Source: Prevotella sp. (GTDB lineage Bacteria > Bacteroidota > Bacteroidia > Bacteroidales > Bacteroidaceae). Taken from it: a stretch of DNA of 34,584 nucleotides. Made by a program: the position numbers and the translations under genes. The notes under the pieces are model-generated. The model was not told the DNA's origin and did no database searches. It saw nothing but the letters and a program-made list of their open reading frames with translations. The stretch covers positions 1-34,584 of the forward strand of contig JAFPWS010000024.1 in the NCBI GenBank assembly GCA_017412705.1. The letters are read 5' to 3'. This document shows, one piece after another, positions 6,573-13,579 of this stretch. Within the stretch, counting starts at the first letter, position 1, and each line of letters begins with the position of its first letter.

Positions 6573-7700
6573 TCACTCTGGCTTTCCGCCAAACTCGTTA
6601 TACGATACGTTCTCTGGCTTCCACTTGTCCTTTGGTGTGGGACTCTCAGCAGGATGGCCAATGGCAATGACGCAAAGCGGGATGATGGTCTCTGGCAGTT
6701 TGACAGCCTTTGAGACATTAGCCACACGGTCGTCCATGGGATAAACACCTGTCCATACTGCACCAAGTCCGAGTGCATGGGCTGTAAGCAGGATGTTTTC
6801 TGTTGCTGCAGAGCAGTCCTGAATCCAATAGGCCTGACCTTTGCCCGACAGAGCCTTGTCCATATTACCGCAAACGACAATGGCCAATGCACACTGTTCC
6901 AGCATGCGGCCACGGTTGCCAGCCAATTCCTTCAGCTTTGCTTTGTCGGTGACGGCAACGAAATGCCAGGGCTGTTTGTTAACTGCAGTGGGAGCCGCCA
7001 TACCTGCACGCAGAAGTGTCTCGATGTCAGCCTTAGACACAGGCTGATCTGTGTACTTGCGTATGCTGGTGCGTGTCATAATGCTGCTCAGCACAGGGTT
7101 CAGTTCTCTGGTGATGTCAGCCTCGATGTCGTTTATCTTATCTGTCGGTTCGTAACGTTTCACCACACGACCATCGCGTGATACAAGGAACTTGGTGAAG
7201 TTCCACTTGATGTCGCTCTTCTTGTCGTAGTCGGCATCCTGCTTGCGGAGCATACCGTCCATCATCTTACCTCTCTGGTCATTGAGGTCGAAACCAGAGA
7301 AACCTTTCTGTGATTTCAGATAGGTGAAGAGTGGTGACTCATTGGCTCCGTTCACGTCGATCTTGTCGAACTGCGGGAACTGGATATCGAAGTTAGCGGT
7401 GCAGAACTGGTGGATCTCCTGAATCGTTCCAGGAACCTGCTCACCAAACTGGTTGCAGGGGAAGTCGAGGATCTCCAATCCTTCGGCATGAAACTTCTCA
7501 TAGAGTGCCTCCAGTTCCTTGTACTGAGGCGTAAATCCACAACAGGTAGCAGTGTTTACTATCAGCAGTACCTTACCCTTATACTCAGAGAGGGGAACGT
7601 CTTGTTCAACATCGTTCTTTACTTTGAAATCATAGATTTTTTGTGCCGATACGCTCAGTACAAAAAACATTGCTATAATGCTTAAAATCCTTCTTTGCAT
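6573..7700 (-). CDS. Exported fusion of a glutathione peroxidase-like domain with a nitroreductase domain
   Basis: 375 residues in one uninterrupted frame. A signal peptide (1-19, ending SVSAQ) is followed by a GPx-like domain (about 20-195) with peroxidatic Cys54 in NTATCCGFTPQY, Gln84 in FPCNQFGE and Trp166/Asn167 in WNFTKFL. From about residue 207 a nitroreductase domain follows (RTSIRKYTDQPV, then AAPTAVNKQPWHFVAV and the GLGAVWTGVYP loop), which in this family binds FMN and uses NAD(P)H. Family knowledge: the first half reduces peroxides using thioredoxin-type donors, the second reduces nitro groups or quinones. Exporting a flavin enzyme that needs NAD(P)H is puzzling, so the donor may differ. 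Last gene of the OhrR operon, 41 nt after the ZIP gene. Confidence 0.9.
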   Translation of the reverse strand: MQRRILSIIAMFFVLSVSAQKIYDFKVKNDVEQDVPLSEYKGKVLLIVNTATCCGFTPQYKELEALYEKFHAEGLEILDFPCNQFGEQVPGTIQEIHQFCTANFDIQFPQFDKIDVNGANESPLFTYLKSQKGFSGFDLNDQRGKMMDGMLRKQDADYDKKSDIKWNFTKFLVSRDGRVVKRYEPTDKINDIEADITRELNPVLSSIMTRTSIRKYTDQPVSKADIETLLRAGMAAPTAVNKQPWHFVAVTDKAKLKELAGNRGRMLEQCALAIVVCGNMDKALSGKGQAYWIQDCSAATENILLTAHALGLGAVWTGVYPMDDRVANVSKAVKLPETIIPLCVIAIGHPAESPTPKDKWKPENVSYNEFGGKPE

Positions 7701-7741
7701 AATTGTCTATATTAGTTCTGATACTTTTATTTGTAGCTATT

Positions 7742-8518
7742 TTAACCAAGTACTACATCAAGCACCATCATGAGGACGAAGCCGATAGCAAAACCAATGG
7801 TGCTGAGATTGGAGTGTTCGCCCTCGCTGGCTTCAGGAATCAGTTCCTCGACAACGACGTAGAACATGGCTCCTGCTGCAAAGGCCAGCATATATGGCAA
7901 AACGGGTATCATGAACGAGGCCAGCAACACCACTGCCAAACCGCCGAGTGGTTCCACGGCTCCGCTCAATGAACCGATAACGAATGACTTCCACTTGGAA
8001 TTGCCTGCCGCCCGCATGGGCATGGAGATGATGGCACCCTCAGGAACGTTCTGAATGGCGATACCAATGCTGACAGCCAGGGCACTTGCCAGCGACAGAC
8101 CTGCTGCACCGTTCTCTGCTCCAGCAAACACCACACCCACAGCCATACCTTCTGGCAGATTGTGAATGGTGACGGCCAATGCCAGCATAGCGGTTCGAGA
8201 GAGTCTTGAACGAGGCCCCTCTGGCTTGTCGGTTCCGATATGCAAGTGAGGCGTTAGCTCGTCAATCATCAGCAGGAATCCCATACCTAATAGAAAACCG
8301 ACGGCAGCTGGCAAAACCGACCACCGCCCGCTATCTGCTACCATCTCCATGGATGGAATTAGTAGCGACCATACCGATGCCGCCACCATCACACCCGAAG
8401 CGAAACCCAACAATGTTTTTTGCAAACGGGGCGACATTTCGTCCTTCATCAGAAAGACGAATGCCGCTCCGAGCATAGTTCCCAACAAGGGGATGAGTAA
8501 TCCTATGATTAATGTCAT
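7742..8518 (-). CDS. ZIP-family divalent metal transporter
   Basis: 258 residues with about eight predicted membrane segments. The two metal-coordinating helices are obvious: TIHNLPEGMAVG and IQNVPEGAII, the paired HNxPEG motifs of ZIP proteins. The loop after the third helix carries histidines (LTPHLHIG). ZIP proteins import zinc, iron or manganese; the closest bacterial model is ZupT. It lies in the peroxide-stress operon between a ferritin-like gene (26 nt upstream) and the peroxidase-nitroreductase fusion, so handling iron or manganese during oxidative stress is plausible. Metal preference cannot be told from sequence. Confidence 0.93.
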   Translation of the reverse strand: MTLIIGLLIPLLGTMLGAAFVFLMKDEMSPRLQKTLLGFASGVMVAASVWSLLIPSMEMVADSGRWSVLPAAVGFLLGMGFLLMIDELTPHLHIGTDKPEGPRSRLSRTAMLALAVTIHNLPEGMAVGVVFAGAENGAAGLSLASALAVSIGIAIQNVPEGAIISMPMRAAGNSKWKSFVIGSLSGAVEPLGGLAVVLLASFMIPVLPYMLAFAAGAMFYVVVEELIPEASEGEHSNLSTIGFAIGFVLMMVLDVVLG

Positions 8519-8544
8519 AGACTATTTGGCGGGTTCCTAGCCTA

Positions 8545-9006
8545 TTACATCATTGCGGTGAGGAAATTCTCGTAGCCAAGCTTGTCAATGTAGTTGAGAT
8601 ACTGAGCCTCCCAAGCCATGTGATCTTTTTCACCATCAATCCATTTCTCGATGAGTTTCTTGGTGGGATAATCGTCGTTGAATGCCTCTGCCAACTCGCT
8701 CAGAATCTTGATGGCATTTGGCTCATAGTCGGTCTCAATCTGCTGCTTCGGGTCGTCATAGAACGGGAACTCCTGAGTCTTCATGGCCTCCTGCAGGTCA
8801 GCAGGTTTACAACCGAGCTCTACCAAACGGTTCAGCACTTCCTCTGCCTCGTCCCATTCCTCTTCTGCTTCTTCCTTCCACTTGTCAGCCAACTTGTTCC
8901 AGCCCTGCAGACGGCAGTAGGCCGAGAAGGCAAAATGTTGCTTACTGTTTCCAAACCACACAGCACCCAGCTGGGCAAACTGCTTCAATGCTTCTTCTTT
9001 AGTCAT
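8545..9006 (-). CDS. Ferritin-like four-helix-bundle protein
   Basis: 153 residues, almost all helical. Carboxylate and histidine pairs suited to a diiron site occur in EEAEEEWDEAEEVLNRL (about 44-60) and DGEKDHMAWEAQYLNYID (about 124-141), with a further glutamate-rich stretch between. Size and pattern resemble bacterioferritin/Dps-like proteins, which oxidise and store iron and limit Fenton chemistry. No signal peptide. It lies 46 nt downstream of the OhrR-like gene and 26 nt upstream of the ZIP transporter. Exact family assignment (ferritin, Dps or a Bacteroidales-specific group) is uncertain. Confidence 0.72.
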   Translation of the reverse strand: MTKEEALKQFAQLGAVWFGNSKQHFAFSAYCRLQGWNKLADKWKEEAEEEWDEAEEVLNRLVELGCKPADLQEAMKTQEFPFYDDPKQQIETDYEPNAIKILSELAEAFNDDYPTKKLIEKWIDGEKDHMAWEAQYLNYIDKLGYENFLTAMM

Positions 9007-9052
9007 AATTTTGTTGTTTTAAAGGGTTATTGATATTTTGTAAACTGATATT

Positions 9053-9493
9053 TTATTTCTTTAATGTTTCAATCATTGAATCTAATTCCTGTGCCAGATG
9101 CTCGTAGTCTTCCATCTGAAGCGGGCATGCGGCAAGTTGCTCGCCCATTCCGGCTGGGATCAGTGTAAAAGCCTGTTCCTCCATCGCTTTACCCTTTTCT
9201 GTCAGGCTGACAATTTGCTGGCGCTTGTCCTGCTCGCCCTTCTTGCGGTTGACGATACCGAGCTTCTCCATGCGCTGAAGCAATGGCGTGACGGTATTCG
9301 TCTCCAACAGCAGACGATGGGCAATATCGTTTACGGGCTGATTGTCCTTCTCCCAGAGCACCATCAGTACCAGATACTGCGGATAGGTGATACCCAGTTC
9401 CGTCAGCATCGGTGTGTAGGCCTGTGTAATCAGTCGCGCTGCCGTATAGAGACGGAAGCAAATCTGATTATCGAGTTGTAATTCTGCGTGCAT
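9053..9493 (-). CDS. MarR-family regulator of the OhrR type (organic peroxide sensor)
   Basis: 146 residues. The N-terminus QICFRLYTAARLITQAYTPML is the OhrR signature with the reactive cysteine at residue 12, followed by GITYPQYLVLMVLWE and the winged helix (DIAHRLLLETNTVTPLLQRMEKLGIV, then KKGEQDKRQQIVSLTEKG). In OhrR, oxidation of this cysteine by organic hydroperoxides releases DNA. No ohr peroxidase gene is present; instead the operon contains two GPx-like genes. The inverted repeats upstream of the first gene (10116-10207) are the likely operators, so the regulator would repress its own operon. A (TTTTCAC)-type heptad repeat lies in the 44-nt gap before it. Confidence 0.92.
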   Translation of the reverse strand: MHAELQLDNQICFRLYTAARLITQAYTPMLTELGITYPQYLVLMVLWEKDNQPVNDIAHRLLLETNTVTPLLQRMEKLGIVNRKKGEQDKRQQIVSLTEKGKAMEEQAFTLIPAGMGEQLAACPLQMEDYEHLAQELDSMIETLKK

Positions 9494-9513
9494 AATCTAT
9501 TGCGGTAGCAAAT

Positions 9514-9541
9514 TTTTCACTTTTCACTATTCACTTTTCAC
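9514..9541. repeat. Four tandem heptads TTTTCAC (one variant) between gpx and ohrR
   Basis: Units at 9514-9520, 9521-9527, 9528-9534 (TATTCAC) and 9535-9541. The peroxidase stop codon (9538-9540) is formed inside the last unit, so the array forms the end of that gene and most of the gap to the regulator. No known function. Confidence 0.75.
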
Positions 9542-10086
9542 TTCTGAAGCATTGCTTCTACATCATTCTCAAAGTCTTTGGGCTCAGTCGTGGGAGCATA
9601 GCGTTTGATGGTCTCTCCATCCTTTGAGATCAGGAACTTGGTAAAGTTCCACTTGATGTCGCTGTCCTTCTCTACACTCTTGCTGATGGTCTTGAAGAGT
9701 GCTTTGGCTGCCTTGGCCTTCAGACCGTTATACTCCTCTGTGGGTGCCTGAGACTTCAGATATTCGAAAATGGGTTCTGCTGCAGGGCCGTTCACGTCGC
9801 CTTTCTTCATAATCTGAAATGTCACACCGTAGTTCAGCTGGCAGAACTCTTCAATCTGAGCGTCGTTGCCAGGATCCTGTTCCTTGAACTGGTTGCAGGG
9901 GAAGCCGATGATTACCAGACCCTTGTCCTTGTACTTCTGGTTCAGTTCCTCCAGTCCAGCGAACTGTGGTGTAAATCCACACTTGCTGGCTGTATTCACT
10001 ATCAGCAGCACCTTACCCTCGAACTGAGCGAAATCCAGTTCCTTACCTTTGCTCGTCTGAGCCTTGAAATCATGAATCTTTGCCAT
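9538..10086 (-). CDS. Glutathione peroxidase-family thiol peroxidase (cytosolic)
   Basis: 182 residues without a signal peptide. The catalytic tetrad is visible: Cys in NTASKCGFTPQF (about 37), Gln in FPCNQFKEQDPGN (about 71), and Trp/Asn in DIKWNFTKFLI. Non-animal GPx proteins with cysteine at this site usually take electrons from thioredoxin rather than glutathione. First gene of the operon gpx - ohrR - ferritin-like - ZIP - gpx/nitroreductase, behind a TAnnTTTG promoter overlapped by inverted-repeat operators. It is a paralogue of the GPx half of the exported fusion at the other end of the same operon. Confidence 0.94.
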   Translation of the reverse strand: MAKIHDFKAQTSKGKELDFAQFEGKVLLIVNTASKCGFTPQFAGLEELNQKYKDKGLVIIGFPCNQFKEQDPGNDAQIEEFCQLNYGVTFQIMKKGDVNGPAAEPIFEYLKSQAPTEEYNGLKAKAAKALFKTISKSVEKDSDIKWNFTKFLISKDGETIKRYAPTTEPKDFENDVEAMLQK

Positions 10087-10115
10087 AGCTTATATTATTA
10101 TATTATGTCCTTTAT

Positions 10116-10207
10116 GTCGTTTGCGACGCAAAGGTACGGCTTTTATTTTATATCGCAAGCGATTTACCGAAAACTTTAAGCTTGTTTAACAATAAATCGC
10201 GTGCGAT
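10116..10207. promoter_or_regulatory. Array of three candidate OhrR/MarR operators at the gpx-ohrR promoter
   Basis: Perfect inverted repeats ATCGCAAGCGAT (10152-10163) and ATCGCGTGCGAT (10196-10207), plus a related weaker one, GTCGTTTGCGAC (10116-10127). The first covers the -33 region of the minus-strand promoter and the third lies just downstream of its -7 box, where a bound repressor would block transcription. The assignment to the OhrR-like protein encoded in the operon is an inference. Confidence 0.65.
10129..10136 (-). promoter_or_regulatory. -7 promoter box of the peroxide-stress operon
   Basis: The minus strand reads TACCTTTG, matching TAnnTTTG, 42 nt before the gpx ATG. A CTTG about 20 nt upstream (10156-10159) can serve as the -33 element and lies within an inverted-repeat operator. 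Confidence 0.72.
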
Positions 10208-10290
10208 ACTTTTATATAAACGCATAAAAAGAGGGGGCAACACCCTTTATGATGCTGCTCCCTGCTGTTTTAATCAAGATGAACCTTTAA

Positions 10291-10713
10291 TTACGAGACC
10301 TCAATGGCCTTGGTGACCTTCTGCTTCGGCTCCATCTTCGGCATGGTGACGGTCAGGATGCCGTCCTCCACCTTGGCAGAGATCTGGTCTTTTACGACAT
10401 CATCAGGCAGCGTGTAGCTCTGCTCGTAGTTCGAGTAGCTGAACTCGCGGCGCAGATAGTGATGATGCTTGTCCTCATGCTTGTGTTCGGCCTTGTTCTC
10501 GATGGCGATGGTGAGGTTGCCCTCGTCATTAATGCTGACTCGGCAATATTCTTTCTTAATGCCCGGAGCTGCAAGTTCCATTGTGTAGGCCTTCTCACTC
10601 TCCTTGACATTGACTGCAGGTGCTGTACTGTTGGCACGAGGCATCCAATCATTGTTCAAGAAATCCTCAAATACTGTTGGCATCCAACTGTTCTGAAACA
10701 TTACTGGTAACAT
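10291..10713 (-). CDS. Small heat shock protein, Hsp20/alpha-crystallin family
   Basis: 140 residues from ATG 10713; a TTG two codons upstream is less likely because AGGAGGT (10721-10727) sits 7 nt before this ATG. The alpha-crystallin domain runs from about residue 35 (APAVNVKESEKAYTMELAAPG) to ILTVTMPKMEP, the conserved A-x-x-x-n-G-v-L strand. The histidine-rich HKHEDKHHHYLRREFSYSNY loop matches the L5-7 dimerisation region of bacterial class A members. Such proteins form oligomers that hold unfolding clients. The perfect Shine-Dalgarno is unusual for Bacteroidota and suggests strong translation. No TAnnTTTG box is seen upstream; a sigma-54-like promoter is. Confidence 0.95.
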   Translation of the reverse strand: MLPVMFQNSWMPTVFEDFLNNDWMPRANSTAPAVNVKESEKAYTMELAAPGIKKEYCRVSINDEGNLTIAIENKAEHKHEDKHHHYLRREFSYSNYEQSYTLPDDVVKDQISAKVEDGILTVTMPKMEPKQKVTKAIEVS

Positions 10714-10720
10714 AATCAAT

Positions 10721-10727
10721 ACCTCCT
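10721..10727 (-). promoter_or_regulatory. Strong Shine-Dalgarno of hsp20
   Basis: AGGAGGT on the minus strand, 7 nt before ATG 10713. Almost no other gene in the window has such a site, and it fixes the start codon. Confidence 0.8.
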
Positions 10728-10798
10728 AGTTATACTTTTAGTTTAACGTATGTTCTGATTGCCTCGGCCTATTTAGCGTCGGCTTTCACCAGACACAG

Positions 10799-10814
10799 TA
10801 CAACTTTCGTGCCG
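10799..10814 (-). promoter_or_regulatory. Candidate sigma-54 promoter of hsp20, with TGGCAC/GTGCC repeats upstream
   Basis: The minus strand reads CGGCACGAAAGTTGTA: GG, ten bases, then GT, one change from the GG-N10-GC core of RpoN promoters. Further TGGCAC copies lie at 10825-10830 and 10847-10852, 22 bp apart, and GTGCC at 10809-10813 pairs with GGCAC at 10826-10830. The leader to the hsp20 ATG would be about 75 nt. Unproven. Confidence 0.35.
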
Positions 10815-10922
10815 ATTGTCAAAATGGCACTCGGAGATAGTCAGGATGGCACGGAATTTAAACTCGATTAAACTATGCTGCCAGTTTCTTAAACTCCTTT
10901 AAACAATGGTTTGCCTCGTTCA

Positions 10923-11240
10923 TCAAATGACTACAGCTGTACCGCTGGTGGCCACCATAAGCATCGAGCCATTAGCCCCGATGGTCTCATAGTCGATGTC
11001 GATGCCTACTACGGCATTGGCTCCAAGTGCCTGAGCGCGTTGCATCATCTCTTGCATGGAAGAATCCTTGGCCTCGATGAGTACTTTCTCGTACGAACCG
11101 CTGCGTCCGCCGAAGAAATCGGTGAGACCTGCCATGAAGTCTTTAAGCACATTTGCACCAATAATGACTTCGCCTGTCACCACACCCTTGTACTCGCGGA
11201 TGGGACGACCTTCAATCTGTGGGGTTGTTGATAGTATCAT
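10923..11240 (-). CDS. YbjQ/UPF0145-family protein
   Basis: 105 residues, the full length of the family. Recognisable parts are the opening [26 protein letters not shown], the central [13 protein letters not shown], and [17 protein letters not shown] towards the end. Structures of the family show ring-forming beta-rich proteins (sometimes called putative heavy-metal-binding), with no firm biochemical role. No signal peptide. It stands between hsp20 and the long minus-strand operon, with 86 nt separating it from the AlkZ-like gene upstream; it may be transcribed by read-through. Confidence 0.9.
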   Translation of the reverse strand: MILSTTPQIEGRPIREYKGVVTGEVIIGANVLKDFMAGLTDFFGGRSGSYEKVLIEAKDSSMQEMMQRAQALGANAVVGIDIDYETIGANGSMLMVATSGTAVVI

Positions 11241-11326
11241 AATTGTTCTCTTTAAAAGTTTCTATCTATTAGACGCAATTTGTTGGCAAATAGTTGCAAT
11301 AGCTCTATCTTCATTTGACTGGAATC

Positions 11327-12367
11327 TCATTTTTCTCTATACCTTTGGTACAGAGCCCAAGTTTCCTCTAGGCTCTCTGTCTCATTGCTGCCATCGAAGA
11401 AATCCACTTGACACTCATCTTTGAAGGGAGACCAATTTCCGCAGATGATGCCGTCGCAGGCTATGATGGGTTGGAAGATACCGCTGTTGTTGTGGGCACG
11501 GTGTCGATGTTCTGGAGGCAACACAATATCGCGGGACTTATAGCCAATGAGATATTCGTCGTATGGTGGAATCAAGAGTAGCTTTCCTGTCCTGAAGCCT
11601 CGTGTCCGACAGTTATCCGTGAGATAGAAGTCTCTGCCTTTCCACGTTTCCTTGTGGATAGTGTCGCCTAAGAGCGCAATACCCTTGCGGCAGTCATTGA
11701 CATTCTGTCCTGACCACCACACAAAATCCTCCAGCGTGGCAGGCTGATGGCTCTGGAAGTATTTGCGGGTGAAGCGCATCAACGCTTCATCGCGATCTAT
11801 CTGAGCAGGTCGCGGGCCTACCTTTTCTGTTGAAAGTGCATAGGTGGCTTTAGTGGGCAACAAGTCACCGCTACAGAGAGTGCCGGACAACTCTGCCATT
11901 CGGATATGGTATGACAGGCGATGGTCGTCCATCTGCATGTTGTGTTCCGCCAAAGCCTTAACTAAATCCTCTTTCGTTGCACTCCCTAAATCGGCAGCCG
12001 TCTGAATCAAGATATCGCGGACTCGATATAGCTCCTCGTCTGGAATCGAAATCTTATTGCTGTGCATCCACCCCGTTATGGCAGCGATGGCCTTGGGAGC
12101 GCAGAGGTCTATCATCCACCAATAGTCCTCCACAGATACCAGTTGCCAAGTACCTCGCATCAGGTGCAGACGGATAATCTGTCCGCTGTCGCATGCCTCC
12201 TTGAAGGCTTTGTGCGACGGCTTCTTGGTACGCATCTCCACAGCCCAGCGCATCATGCGGTATTCCTGTGCCTGCATGGCTCCCATGTGGTTCACCACCT
12301 CTGTAGGAGTCTTGAACTGAGGCACTATCAACTGCTGGTTGAGAAGTCGGATGGCTACTGGATTCAT
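11327..12367 (-). CDS. Winged-helix protein of the AlkZ-like DNA glycosylase family (HTH_42)
   Basis: 346 residues, typical of this family. The motif GAMQAQEYRMMRWAVEMR (29-46) contains Q-A-Q at 32-34, corresponding to the Q-phi-Q catalytic motif I recall for AlkZ-like (AZL) glycosylases, as opposed to Q-phi-D in the YcaQ branch. Other family marks are LHLMRGTWQLV, EDFVWWSGQ and LLLIPPYDEYLIGYKSR. AlkZ-type enzymes excise bulky alkylated or crosslinked bases; those of antibiotic producers give self-resistance, while gut bacterial copies have unknown substrates. It is the last gene of the long minus-strand run, 18 nt after an FMN-reductase gene. Confidence 0.88.
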   Translation of the reverse strand: MNPVAIRLLNQQLIVPQFKTPTEVVNHMGAMQAQEYRMMRWAVEMRTKKPSHKAFKEACDSGQIIRLHLMRGTWQLVSVEDYWWMIDLCAPKAIAAITGWMHSNKISIPDEELYRVRDILIQTAADLGSATKEDLVKALAEHNMQMDDHRLSYHIRMAELSGTLCSGDLLPTKATYALSTEKVGPRPAQIDRDEALMRFTRKYFQSHQPATLEDFVWWSGQNVNDCRKGIALLGDTIHKETWKGRDFYLTDNCRTRGFRTGKLLLIPPYDEYLIGYKSRDIVLPPEHRHRAHNNSGIFQPIIACDGIICGNWSPFKDECQVDFFDGSNETESLEETWALYQRYREK

Positions 12368-12385
12368 ATCACTCTTTGTTCATCT

Positions 12386-12931
12386 TTATAATGAAAGTCC
12401 AAATTTGTATGCTTCATTCAGTGCATCGGTGCTTTTGATGTCACCCTTGTCTTTGACTCCTCTGACAAGCACCTTACCAGCATCCTCTAAATTGAAGAAA
12501 TTCAAGCAAAGGTTATATTCCGTCAGAACGGCATTGAACAATTCTGGCAGCGAGGCGGCACCAACGAGTAGTAACGCCATCTTCTTGATGTGAAACGAGT
12601 CGCGAATAGGATTATGAAACCTGTCGATAACGGCTTTCAACTGTGCGCTGATACTATAGAAATAGACTGGTGAGGCGATGACGAGCATGTCAGCTCGGCT
12701 CATCTTTTCATAGATGATAGCCATGTCATCCTTCTGAGCACAGATTCCGTCCGTTTTGAAGCAAGCGTTACATCCCAAACACGGATTCACCTTATAATCA
12801 CGTACAGAGACGATCTCCACATGATGATGCTCTGCAGCTCCTTTGGCAAAAGCTTCAGCCAACAATTCTGTGTTGCCACCCTTACGAGGACTTCCGGATA
12901 TAATCAATATATTCATTGTCAAATTATTCAT
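12386..12931 (-). CDS. Flavodoxin-fold NAD(P)H-dependent FMN reductase / iron-sulfur flavoprotein-like
   Basis: 181 residues from ATG 12931; an internal ATG at 12916 (MNILIISGSPRKGGNTE) gives the more typical family N-terminus and may be the true start. SGSPRKGGNTE binds the FMN phosphate. The segment VNPCLGCNACFKTDGICAQKDDM carries four cysteines, as in iron-sulfur flavoproteins, and ASPVYFYSISAQLKAVIDRF contacts the isoalloxazine. Cytosolic. It lies 12 nt after another flavodoxin-fold reductase gene and is one of five such genes in the window. Substrate unknown; quinones, nitro compounds and metal ions are used by relatives. Confidence 0.9.
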   Translation of the reverse strand: MNNLTMNILIISGSPRKGGNTELLAEAFAKGAAEHHHVEIVSVRDYKVNPCLGCNACFKTDGICAQKDDMAIIYEKMSRADMLVIASPVYFYSISAQLKAVIDRFHNPIRDSFHIKKMALLLVGAASLPELFNAVLTEYNLCLNFFNLEDAGKVLVRGVKDKGDIKSTDALNEAYKFGLSL

Positions 12932-12943
12932 TTTCCATATAAA

Positions 12944-13537
12944 CTATTGATGGGGGAAAAATGTGTAACCTTTTCTGTAGGCCATGTTCAGATTCTTGTC
13001 CCAGTTTGTCTTTCTGGAATCACGTGCCTTTGACATTCCATCGAAAACTATAAAGTCAGACTCTTTTACCCGGTTGAATAGCCTATCGCCAAGCATAACT
13101 TTCTTCATACAGTCGAGAAGCCCTAAATTCTTCAAGTCATCTAAGTTCTTTCCAGCAGTACATAGTATTAATGCTTTCTCGAGCACCTTCATGGTTTTAT
13201 TGCCATAAGCAAAGCCATATGACCAGACACGATCAAACCATCCCACAAGTTTTGCCGGAGCTTCAGTCCAGAATACTGGATAGATGAAGACAATGGCATC
13301 TGCTGAGTTTATCTTTGCCTGTTCAGCAAGGATATCGCTTTCCAAGCCTGGCTCGGTACTATAGTTCGAATCCCTGAGATACTCCTTCTCAGACATATCT
13401 GTTTTGAAATTCATCTTATACAGATCAGACATAACGTATTCATTACCGGAATCAACAATTCCTTTGATGAATGCGTCGCGTGCATTTCTTGTAAACGAAT
13501 CTTCTGACGGATGGCAATATACGATAAAAACCTTCAT
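12944..13537 (-). CDS. NAD(P)H:quinone oxidoreductase-like flavodoxin-fold protein
   Basis: 197 residues. The pattern MKVFIVYCHPSEDSFTRNARDAF (N-terminal flavin-phosphate loop), IVFIYPVFWTEAPAKLVGWFDRVWSYGFAYG (central motif) and ILCTAG is that of the NQO/KefF/MdaB group, which carries out two-electron reduction of quinones using FAD or FMN. No signal peptide. It follows the DUF5714 gene by 42 nt and precedes the FMN-reductase gene by 12 nt. Relatives protect against quinone toxicity or activate potassium efflux; neither can be chosen here, and no kef gene is in view. Confidence 0.9.
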   Translation of the reverse strand: MKVFIVYCHPSEDSFTRNARDAFIKGIVDSGNEYVMSDLYKMNFKTDMSEKEYLRDSNYSTEPGLESDILAEQAKINSADAIVFIYPVFWTEAPAKLVGWFDRVWSYGFAYGNKTMKVLEKALILCTAGKNLDDLKNLGLLDCMKKVMLGDRLFNRVKESDFIVFDGMSKARDSRKTNWDKNLNMAYRKGYTFFPHQ

Positions 13538-13579
13538 TTTGCTACTAATAGAATGTTCTGTATCATTTTTATTAATACA

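Noticed and set aside
6143-6913. Minus-strand open frame of 256 codons spanning the ends of dinB and the peroxidase-nitroreductase gene
   Set aside because: Antisense to dinB and out of frame with the nitroreductase domain; no family resemblance.
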